From contig CAIOLV010000061.1 in NCBI GenBank assembly GCA_903859225.1, positions 1-23,498 of the forward strand: 23,498 nt of DNA, written 5' to 3'. A program made the position numbers and the translations under genes. The notes under the pieces are model-generated. The model did no database searches, was not told the DNA's origin, and saw only the letters and a program-made list of their open reading frames with translations. This stretch comes from an uncultured bacterium. GTDB lineage: Bacteria; Bipolaricaulota; Bipolaricaulia; UBA7950; UBA9294. Below are positions 15,071 to 22,900 of this stretch, in pieces (positions within the stretch are counted from its first letter, which is position 1; each line of letters starts with the position of its first letter).

Positions 15071-15370
15071 CTAGCCTCCCATCATTTCGATGCGGTCGCC
15101 CGGCGCCAGCCGCACGGTCGCCTTTCGCCAGCGCGAGGTGTGTCCATGAAGCTGGCTCAGCCGCTCGCGGCGCGGCTTCCCGTGGACGTTGGCCGTCCAC
15201 ACCTTCTCGACCTTGACCTTGAACAGCTCTTCAATCGCCTTGCGGATCTCGATCTTGTTCGCCCCCAAGGCAACGCGGAACGCGTACTTCCGCTCTTCCG
15301 CCTTCCGCACCGTGTCTTCGGTGACGAGCGGCGCGAGGACGATGTCTTCCGCATGCAGGAGTTTCGCCAT
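15071..15370 (-). CDS. rplW: 50S ribosomal protein uL23
   Basis: 99 residues from the ATG at 15370, 2 nt after rplD; the longer in-frame reading upstream is rplD in another frame. Pattern: IVLAPLVTEDTVRKAEERKYAF, then ANKIEIRKAIEELFKVKVEKV and the basic loop. uL23 is the tunnel-exit docking site for trigger factor and SRP. Secure. Confidence 0.96.
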   Translation of the reverse strand: MAKLLHAEDIVLAPLVTEDTVRKAEERKYAFRVALGANKIEIRKAIEELFKVKVEKVWTANVHGKPRRERLSQLHGHTSRWRKATVRLAPGDRIEMMGG

Positions 15371-15372
15371 GG

Positions 15373-16002
15373 CTAGAACCTTCCTCGCAATTCCTCGACT
15401 GCCCCGACCGTCATGACGAGGAAGTCGTGCCGAAGAACGTCGTACACGTTGACCCCGCAACCCGCAATGCACTTCACATAGCGAAGGTTGGTGAACGACT
15501 TCTTGACCGCCCTGTCGTACTCGGACGAGCTCACGACGATGAGCGCGCTGCCGGAGACTCCCAGCCGCGCGAGGAGAGCGACGGCGCTCTTCGTCTTGGG
15601 CTCCTCGAACCCCATCCGGTCGACGAGGACGACGCGACCCTCTTGGGCGCGATCCGACAGCGCGGACACGAGCGCCCCGGCGCGCATCTTCTTCGTCAGG
15701 TTCATCGAGTAGTCGCGCGGCTTCGGTCCGAACGTCGTCCCACCGCCGACCCACAACGGAGACCGCCGAGAGCCCTGACGCGCTCGCCCCGTGCCCTTTT
15801 GGCGCCACGGCTTGCGACCGCCACCCCTGACCTCGCCGCGCGTTTTCGTGCAGCTCGTGCCCTGGCGTCGATTGGCCATCTGTACACGAACCATGCGATA
15901 GAGGAGGTCCTTGTTGACCTCCCCGCCGAACAAACGCTCGTCGAGCGCGACGGTCTGCGGACCCCCTGCCTCAGCGAACGAATAGACTTTCGCTTCAACC
16001 AT
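15373..16002 (-). CDS. rplD: 50S ribosomal protein uL4
   Basis: 209 residues from the ATG at 16002, inside the rplC end (8-nt overlap). The long tunnel loop holds TKTRGEVRGGGRKPWRQKGT followed by GRARQGSRRSPLWVGGG (about 53-89). The globular part ends with NVYDVLRHDFLVMT. In gamma-proteobacteria uL4 represses the S10 operon; no S10 leader is present here, since rpsJ follows fusA by 1 nt. Confidence 0.97.
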   Translation of the reverse strand: MVEAKVYSFAEAGGPQTVALDERLFGGEVNKDLLYRMVRVQMANRRQGTSCTKTRGEVRGGGRKPWRQKGTGRARQGSRRSPLWVGGGTTFGPKPRDYSMNLTKKMRAGALVSALSDRAQEGRVVLVDRMGFEEPKTKSAVALLARLGVSGSALIVVSSSEYDRAVKKSFTNLRYVKCIAGCGVNVYDVLRHDFLVMTVGAVEELRGRF

Positions 16003-16618
16003 TGCGCTTCCCCAGTTCCAGAAGAGCCCCGCGAGCGCCCGGTGTCGCTCCCTTGAGGATGAGCAGGTTCTTCTCAGTGTCGACCTTGAGCACGCGGAGT
16101 CCGCGCACCGTAACCCTCTCATTGCCCATGTGCCCCGGCATTTTCCGCCCCTTGATGACTCGCCCCGGCTCCACGTGGCAACCGATCGAGCCGGGTCGTC
16201 GGTGGAACTTCGACCCGTGGCTTTTCGGTCCGCCGCTGAAGTTCCAGCGCTTCATAACACCCTGGAACCCAAGGCCTCGGCTCGTGCCGGACACGTCCAC
16301 CTTGTCGCCTTCCGCGAAGATCCCCACCCCCATCGTGTCGCCGACCTTGTACTCCCCGATGTTGTCGACACGAATCTCGAACAGGTGGCGATGCGTCGCG
16401 ACGCCGGACTTCTTGAAATGCCCAGCGACCGGCCGCGAGACCTTCGAGTCCTTCACCTCGTCGTAGCCAAGCTGGAGGGCGTCATATCCATCGACGTCCT
16501 TCGTCTTGATCTGGACGACGGTGCATGGCGAGGTCTGAATAACCGTCACGCCCACCGCGCGGTCATCGACGAACACCTGCGCCATGCCGATCTTCTTGCC
16601 GAGAAGCCTCCGAGCCAT
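15995..16618 (-). CDS. rplC: 50S ribosomal protein uL3
   Basis: 207 residues from the ATG at 16618, with GGAGG about 10 nt upstream. Landmarks: LLGKKIGMAQVFVDD, the SRGLGFQGVMKRWNF region, RRPGSIGCHVEPGRVIKGRK and MPGHMGNERVTV. The residue matching E. coli Gln150 (methylated by PrmB) is not Gln in this loop. uL3 reaches the peptidyl-transferase centre. Secure. Confidence 0.97.
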   Translation of the reverse strand: MARRLLGKKIGMAQVFVDDRAVGVTVIQTSPCTVVQIKTKDVDGYDALQLGYDEVKDSKVSRPVAGHFKKSGVATHRHLFEIRVDNIGEYKVGDTMGVGIFAEGDKVDVSGTSRGLGFQGVMKRWNFSGGPKSHGSKFHRRPGSIGCHVEPGRVIKGRKMPGHMGNERVTVRGLRVLKVDTEKNLLILKGATPGARGALLELGKRNG

Positions 16619-16637
16619 GCGTCGCCTACCTCCGTGC

Positions 16638-16946
16638 CTAGAGTTTGATCTCGATGTCAATGCCCGTGGGAAGCTCGATATCCATCAACGCGTTGATCGT
16701 CTCGGAGGTCGGCTCTTTGATGTCCAGCAAGCGCGTATGGATCCGCCGCTCGAAATGCTCCATCGACCGCTTGTCGATGTGTGGAGATCGCAGGACGGTG
16801 TAGACGCGGCGCTCCGTGGGAAGAGGAATCGGTCCCGCGATTTTGGCGCGCGTCTCTTTTGCCGACTCAACGATCTTCCGAACCGAGCTATCGACGAGCT
16901 CGTGATCGTACCCCCGCAGCTTGATCCGGATCTTCTCTCTTGCCAT
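16638..16946 (-). CDS. rpsJ: 30S ribosomal protein uS10 (NusE)
   Basis: 102 residues from the ATG at 16946; the longer in-frame reading overlaps fusA. IRIKLRGYDHELVDSSVRKI (6-25), the PIPLPTERRVYTVLRSPHID loop and the C-terminal DIELPTGIDIEIKL identify it. Besides its 30S role, uS10 is the NusE partner of NusB in antitermination and links NusG to the ribosome. It starts 1 nt after the fusA stop, where tuf is usually found in many bacteria. Confidence 0.97.
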   Translation of the reverse strand: MAREKIRIKLRGYDHELVDSSVRKIVESAKETRAKIAGPIPLPTERRVYTVLRSPHIDKRSMEHFERRIHTRLLDIKEPTSETINALMDIELPTGIDIEIKL

Positions 16947-16947
16947 G

Positions 16948-19020
16948 TCAGTACCCTCTGCTCTTGACGATCTTCTCCCGCAGTGCCGCCGGGACGACTT
17001 CATAGCGAGCCACTCGAAGCGAGTAGGTCGCCCTTCCCTGGCTCAAGGAGCGCAGCCGAGTCGCATACCCGAACGTCTCGGCCAGCGGGATGCAGACCAT
17101 CAAGATCTGCACCGTCTCCAGCGACCGAAGCGAGCGGATCTCTCCCCGCCTGCGCGCCAGGTCCTCCATCACTTCACCCAGGTACTCGGCGGGCGTGATC
17201 ACTTCTCCCTCCATGATGGGTTCGAGAAGCTCAAACACACCCGCGCCATACGCCTTGTGCAGCGCAGCAGACGCCGCAGCACGAAACGCAAGCTCGGACG
17301 AGTCTACCGGATGATAAGATCCGCCGATAACAGCGGCTCCGATGTCGGCCAGAGGATATCCCGCTAGTGGACCGTTTGTCAACGTACCGCGCAACGCGCT
17401 TTCGATGGCCGCCGCGTACGCCTTGGGGACTTCCTCCGGTCTCGCCTCGAACGAAAACGTGATGCCGCTTTCCCGCGCCAGAGGCTCCAGTCGAAGCACG
17501 ATGTGCGCGAACTGACCGCGACCCGCTGCCTGCCGTGAGAAGCGCTCCTCAGCCACGACGGGCTCGCGCAGCGTCTCACGGTACGCCACTTGTGGCGTGC
17601 CGACGCTCACCTGCACCCGCAGCTCCTCTCGCAGCCGCCGCACCAGCACATCCAGGTGCAGCTCCCCCATTCCGCCAATGACGATCTGATCAGTCGTCTC
17701 ATCGACGCGGACGTGAAACGTCGGATCCTCCTGAGTGAGCTTCGCCAGCCCCTCCATCAGCTCGCCGCGGTCCGCTTCGGTGCGCGGCTCGACGGCCGCG
17801 AACACGACGGGCTCGGGAAACTCGATCTTCTCCAGCAGAATCGGAGCGCTCTTGTCGCAGAGCGTGTCGCCCGTCGAGACGTCCTGTGATCCCACGATGG
17901 CCACAATGTCGCCGGCTGTGGCCTCTTCCAGGGCGAGCCGCCGATTGGCATGCATTCGGAAGAGTTTGGTGACGCGCAAGCCCTTTCCGGTCGAGGCGTC
18001 AAACGCGTGCCCGCCCGCCTTCAGGGTTCCAGAGTAGATGCGAACGTAGACGAGTCGACCGGCATAGGCGTCCGACGTCACCTTGAATGCCAGGCCACAG
18101 AACGGCTCGTCCGGGTCGGCCGCCCGCTCCTCTTTCCCGTCCACTCCCCGCACCGGCGGCATGTCGACTGGGGACGGGAGGTACCGAATGACGGCATCGA
18201 GCAACGGCTGAACCCCGATCTTCTGGAAGGCCGATCCGCCGACGACGGGGATCACGCCGTGCTGGATGCAACCTCGCCTCAGCCCGGCGTGGAAATCCTC
18301 CGGACGGACGTCCCGTCCGTCGAGGAAGGCCTCCATGACTCGGTCGTCGAACTCCGCGACACGCTCGATCGCCAGTTCGCGGTACAGCTCAACCTGATCT
18401 CGAATCTCTTCCGGAACGGGCCCCCGCTCCATGGCGACGCCATCGCGCTCCGCGTCCCACGTAACGAGTTCGCGGCTCAGGAGATCGACGATGCCGACGA
18501 GTCGGCGCTCCGTATCCCTGTAGGGAAATGAAAGCGGGACCGTGCGCACGCCGAGTCGCGCCTCGATCATTTCGATCGTCGCGGCGTAGCTTGACTCAGC
18601 ACGATCCAGCTTGTTGACGAACGCAATGCGCGGAATCTTGTACCGATCGGCCTGTCGCCAGACCGTCTCCGACTGGGACTCGACCATTTCGACGCCGGAG
18701 AAGAGAACGACGGCCCCGTCAAGCACGCGCAGGCTGCGTTCAACCTCCGCGGTGAAGTCGACGTGACCGGGCGTGTCGATGATGTTGATTCGATAGTCAA
18801 GCCAGGGGCACGTCGTCGCCGCGGCAGTGATGGTGATCCCGCGCTCGCGCTCCTGGGCCATCCAGTCCATCTCGGTGTCGCCCTCATGGACTTCGCCCAT
18901 CTTGTGAATCTGACCCGTGTAGAAAAGAATGCGCTCCGTCGTGGTCGTCTTCCCGGCGTCGATGTGCGCCATGATGCCGATGTTGCGCACTCTGTCGAGA
19001 TCGGACGCACGCGGAGGCAA
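16948..19020 (-). CDS. fusA: Elongation factor G with divergent domain IV
   Basis: 690 residues from a TTG at 19020, with AAGGA 6 nt upstream; no closer ATG exists. G motifs are intact: AHIDAGKT (18-25), DTPGH (82-86) and NKLD (136-139). Domains II (about 305-385), III (about 400-475), IV (about 478-605) and V follow in normal order. Domain IV keeps GGSYHPVDSSE (566-576) and LLEPIM. However, the conserved VGGxIP loop is FEARPEEVP (524-532), and the tip usually reading EPRGNAQVI is SLRSLETVQI (630-639). The conserved core argues for a working translocase, but whether it is the main EF-G or a paralogue in the canonical slot cannot be settled here. It sits between rpsG and rpsJ; tuf is absent. 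Confidence 0.94.
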   Translation of the reverse strand: MPPRASDLDRVRNIGIMAHIDAGKTTTTERILFYTGQIHKMGEVHEGDTEMDWMAQERERGITITAAATTCPWLDYRINIIDTPGHVDFTAEVERSLRVLDGAVVLFSGVEMVESQSETVWRQADRYKIPRIAFVNKLDRAESSYAATIEMIEARLGVRTVPLSFPYRDTERRLVGIVDLLSRELVTWDAERDGVAMERGPVPEEIRDQVELYRELAIERVAEFDDRVMEAFLDGRDVRPEDFHAGLRRGCIQHGVIPVVGGSAFQKIGVQPLLDAVIRYLPSPVDMPPVRGVDGKEERAADPDEPFCGLAFKVTSDAYAGRLVYVRIYSGTLKAGGHAFDASTGKGLRVTKLFRMHANRRLALEEATAGDIVAIVGSQDVSTGDTLCDKSAPILLEKIEFPEPVVFAAVEPRTEADRGELMEGLAKLTQEDPTFHVRVDETTDQIVIGGMGELHLDVLVRRLREELRVQVSVGTPQVAYRETLREPVVAEERFSRQAAGRGQFAHIVLRLEPLARESGITFSFEARPEEVPKAYAAAIESALRGTLTNGPLAGYPLADIGAAVIGGSYHPVDSSELAFRAAASAALHKAYGAGVFELLEPIMEGEVITPAEYLGEVMEDLARRRGEIRSLRSLETVQILMVCIPLAETFGYATRLRSLSQGRATYSLRVARYEVVPAALREKIVKSRGY

Positions 19021-19061
19021 ACAAGTTCCTTTCCGAGACTCCGGGCGAGGCCGAGCTGCGT

Positions 19062-19520
19062 CTACCAGCGGTAGTGCGCGAAGGCCTTGTTCGACTCGGC
19101 CATGCGATGCGCGTCCAGCCGCTTGGTGTAGGCTTTGCCCTCTTTGCGCGAGGCGTCGACGATCTCCGCCGCCAGCCGTTCGGCCATCGTGTGTTCGCCG
19201 CGCTCGCGCGATGCTGCAACCAGCCAGCGCAGCGCCAGCGCGATCTGTCGGTCCGCCGGAACTTCGTAGGGCACCTGGTAGTTCGCGCCGCCGACCCGGC
19301 GCGTGCGCACCTCAAGCCGCGGGGAGCAATTCGTGATGGCCTCGTTGAACACATCGAGCGCCGGCGAGCCGCTTCGCGACTCAACGACCTCAAGCGCTCC
19401 GTAGACAATACTCTCGGCCGTCGGCTTCTTCCCTTCCTGCATGATGTAGTTGATCAGCTTGGCCAGGAGCTTGCTGTTGTGGCGAATGTCCGGCTTGACG
19501 TCACGACCGGGGATCTTCAT
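19062..19520 (-). CDS. rpsG: 30S ribosomal protein uS7
   Basis: 152 residues from the ATG at 19520, after GAGGAG; an in-frame extension upstream overlaps rpsL. INYIMQEGKKPTAESIVYGAL (36-56), RVGGANYQVPYEV and the end HRMAESNKAFAHYRW are diagnostic. uS7 starts 16S 3'-domain assembly and contacts E-site tRNA. Str-operon order. Secure. Confidence 0.97.
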   Translation of the reverse strand: MKIPGRDVKPDIRHNSKLLAKLINYIMQEGKKPTAESIVYGALEVVESRSGSPALDVFNEAITNCSPRLEVRTRRVGGANYQVPYEVPADRQIALALRWLVAASRERGEHTMAERLAAEIVDASRKEGKAYTKRLDAHRMAESNKAFAHYRW

Positions 19521-19536
19521 GCTCTTCTCCTCACTG

Positions 19537-19905
19537 CTACTGCTTCTTGGCACCATACTTCGATCGACCCTGACGCCGCGCCGTCACGCCTTCCGAGTCC
19601 AGGGTGCCGCGAATGATGTGGTACCGAACCCCCGGCAGATCCTTGACGCGCCCGCCTCGCACCAACACCATCGAGTGCTCTTGCAGGTTGTGTCCCTCGC
19701 CCCCGATGTAGGCGGTGACTTCCTTCCCGTTGCTCATCCGCACGCGAGCGACCTTCCGCAACGCCGAGTTCGGTTTCTTCGGCGTGCGCGTGTAGACGCG
19801 CGTACACACTCCCCGCTTCTGCGGGCAAGTGCTGAGTTGCGGAGCCTTGCTCTTCTTCGTCTTGGGCTTCCGCCCGAGTCGGATCAGTTGATTGATCGTT
19901 GGCAT
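19537..19905 (-). CDS. rpsL: 30S ribosomal protein uS12
   Basis: 122 residues from the ATG at 19905, 5 nt after AGGGAG; a GTG two codons earlier overlaps that site. MPTINQLIRLGR, TPKKPNSALRKVARVRM (41-57) and GRVKDLPGVRYH (85-96) are diagnostic. Lys43 and Lys88, whose changes give streptomycin resistance in other bacteria, are unchanged. Asp89, the site methylthiolated by RimO, is kept. uS12 helps monitor decoding. Confidence 0.98.
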   Translation of the reverse strand: MPTINQLIRLGRKPKTKKSKAPQLSTCPQKRGVCTRVYTRTPKKPNSALRKVARVRMSNGKEVTAYIGGEGHNLQEHSMVLVRGGRVKDLPGVRYHIIRGTLDSEGVTARRQGRSKYGAKKQ

Positions 19906-19932
19906 CTTCACTCCCTGGCTAGGATGGCGTCG

Positions 19933-19961
19933 ATTATAGGGCGGCTCCTGAAGCCCTTCAA
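19933..19961 (-). promoter_or_regulatory. Candidate sigma70 promoter upstream of rpsL
   Basis: On the minus strand TTGAAG (19956-19961, 4/6 match) is followed after exactly 17 nt by a perfect TATAAT (19933-19938). The -35 overlaps the rpoC stop codon, and the -10 ends 27 nt before the rpsL ATG, leaving a short leader with the AGGGAG site. The gap it occupies, 52 nt, is the widest in the operon. It would let the ribosomal genes be transcribed apart from rpoBC. A 5-bp inverted repeat (AGGGC/GCCCT, 19938-19957) overlaps the spacer. Confidence 0.65.
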
Positions 19962-22900
19962 GGCTCCGTCGCTTCCACGTCGTTGTCCGTCGCTTCCTCC
20001 GCAGACTCCATCTCGCCCGCCGTGCCCACGAGAATTCGGAAGCCGGTTCCGGCCGGGATTCTCTTCCCCACGATGATGCTCGGCTTCAGCCCGTCGAGTT
20101 CATCAGTCTCGCCGCGCAGCGCGGCCTCCGCCAGCACCTTGGTGGTTCGTTGGAACGACGCGGCGGACAGCCAACCTTTCGTCGTGAGCGCCGCTTTTGA
20201 GATCCGCAGAAGCTCGCGCTCTCCGTCCGGGAGGCGCTTGACGGCGACCGGGATCTCCGCCGTCTCGTCGTCGCGTAGCACGCGCACGATGTCCAGCTCT
20301 GCCTTGCGGGCAGCGGCGAGAATCGGCGCCGTCAGCGGCTCGCCGCTTCGCGCGTAGAGGTGGTCGCTGTCCGCAACGTCCTCCGCGAGGGGTAGACCCA
20401 GAGCGTCGGCCCGCGTCTTGTCGGCTTCATCGTTCCACACCACGAGGGACTTGATCTCCTTGCGGAACTCCTCCAGCGTGACGAGGTCGCCGAGCAGGAA
20501 GCGCGAGTCGCCGCGGTCCACGAGGCGGATGTTGTTCAGGATCTGCCGAATGATGACCTCGAGGTGCTTGTCGTTGATGTCGACGCCCTGCTGCCGGTAC
20601 ACCTTGTGGATTTCCGTCATCAGGTACTGACGCGCCTTCTGCACGCCGGCCGCCTCGAGCACGGTGTGCGGTGCGACGATTCCCTTCGTGATGAGGTCCC
20701 CCTCCTCCATCTTGTCGCCAACGCGCACGGTGACCGTCTTGTCGACGGTCATCACGCTCTTCGGCTCCACGCGCACCCGCGCCGTCTCCCCGTCCAGCTC
20801 GATCGACTCAACGCGCACATGCCCCACGTGCGGGATCTCAAGTCGCAGGATCGGCTCGCCGACGCGCACTGTCTCCCCGTGCCCTTTGAGGGCCGAGATG
20901 TCGCCCGTGAGCGGGATATGGAGCCCGCCACCATCCGGGTTGTAGACCACGATGCGGTCGTCCAGGACGACGACCGTTCCCTCACCGTCCGCAGCAACGA
21001 AGATCGGTTTCGAACGAGACGTCACGGCCTTCCCAGCCTCAACCGTCTCGCCCGGCTCAACCAGCAGGCGCCCGCCGTACGGGATCTCGTGCTCCGCCAC
21101 ATCCTCCGGCCCGTAGATCAACCGGAAGACGCGATCGCTCTCCTCGGAGAGCTCTACCTTCCCCTTGCGCATGGCGACGATCGGCTCGGTGTTGAATCGG
21201 TCGGTCAGCGCGTCCTTGGCGCCAACAACGTCGCCGGTCTTGACCTTGACCGTCGCCCCTTGCGGGATCGTGTAGGATCGGTCGCCGCTCGCCGTGTCGA
21301 TCAGCAGGAACTCCTGCGTCCCGTCGTCCGCGAGGAGGGTGTAGACTTCCCCTTTGCACGGGCTCTTCACCCGGATGAGATCGCCGATCGTGACCTCGTC
21401 GCCTTCTTCCACGTTCAGGATGGCAGCAGGGACAACGACATCGCGAGGTTCTCCGGTGATCTCGACTTGGTCGTGCCCCGTCTCCGTGGACACAATGCTC
21501 GTGACAAACCCGTCGAGCGGCGAGATGCCCGCTTCGCTCTCCTTCGTCGTCTTCCGCGCCTCGAACAGCTCCTCGGCGCGCGGCAATCCCTGCGTGATGT
21601 CTTCCCCGGCCACGCCGCCGAGGTGGAACGTGCGCATCGTCAGCTGCGTTCCCGGCTCTCCGACGGACTGCGCGGCAATGACGCCCACCGCCGTTCCGAG
21701 CGCCACCGGGTGGTGGCTGCTCATGTCGTAGCCGTAGCACAGCTGACACACGCCGTTGGTTGTCTCGCACGTCATGGGCGACCGAATGGCAACGCGCGGG
21801 CGGACGCGGATCTTCTTAATCTTCGCGGCGCGCAACGCCTCAATGAGGCGCGCCGTGACCGTCTCGTCCATCCGCACGAGCACGCGCCCTGTCTTCGGAT
21901 CCTTGACGTCCTGCAGGCTCTTCGTCCCCATGGCGCGCTCGCGCTCCGCGGCGCTCGTCGTCGACAACTCACTCTCCATCTGGCCGATCAGCGCGGCCAT
22001 CTCCCGTGAGATCCACTGGTTGGCATCGACGACCACGTCGCCGCTCGACGGATCGATGACCGGCGCCGACGTCACTCGTCCGTAGATGCGCTCTTCCACC
22101 GGCTCCATGATCTCCGTCTTGCTGAACCGGAACGGATCGATGTCCACGCCCTGCGTCGTTCCACAGTCGACCTCACGAATGATGGTGTCCGAGGAGGCGT
22201 CGACGAGACGACGCGTGAGATACCCGGAATCCGCCGTCTTGAGTGCCGTGTCCGCCGCGCCCTTCCGCCCACCGTGAGTGGAGATGAAGTACTCCATCAT
22301 GTCCAGGCCCTCGCGGAAGTTCGAGATAACCGGACGCTCGATGATCTCTCCCGACGGACCGGCCATCGGCCCGCGCATCCCGCACAACTGCTTGACCTGG
22401 TCCGGCCCGCCGCGCGCCCCTGACATGACCATCCCGTAGACCGGGTTGAACAGGTGACTGCGCAGGTTTTCCATCGTCGCCCGCTCCACGTCGTCGACGG
22501 TGCGACGCCAGATGCGGATGACCGCCTCGCGCCGCTCGTCTTCGGTCGAGAGTCCCATCTTGAACATCGTCTCGATGCGGAGCACCGCGGCCTGCGACTC
22601 ACGGACGATGTCGGTCTTGGCCTCCGGAATCAGGCAGTCCTTGAGCGAGATCGTGAGGCCCGCGTACGTGGCGTACTTAAACCCGAGGTCCTTCAGGTCA
22701 TCCAGGACTTCCGCCGACTTCTCCCACCCGTACTCGTGGAAGCAGCGCATGACGATCTTCTTCACGGCCCGGCGGTCAATGACGCGGGTGTAGTCACGAA
22801 TCGGCTCGGGCAGCACACGGTTCACTTCGGCTCGACCGAGCGTCGTATCGATGACTTTCCCGTCGATGCGGATCTTGGCCTGGCTGTGCAACCCCAGCGC

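Noticed and set aside
14204..15376. Plus-strand open frame of 390 codons opposite rplB and rplW
   Set aside because: Antisense shadow of two secure ribosomal genes, with no motif.
15371..15808. N-terminally extended uL23, and similar long starts for rplD, rpsJ, rplE, rpmC, rpsK, rpsG and infA
   Set aside because: The extensions are the preceding gene read in another frame; family alignment and ribosome binding sites favour the shorter starts.
19938..19957. AGGGC/GCCCT inverted repeat after rpoC as a terminator
   Set aside because: Only 5 bp, no T-tract, and it overlaps the spacer of a better-supported promoter.
20564..22009. Long plus-strand open frame (481 codons) opposite rpoC
   Set aside because: It is antisense to conserved rpoC codons, low in hydrophobic order, rich in Arg/His/Asp as expected for the mirror of GC-rich coding DNA, and resembles no family.
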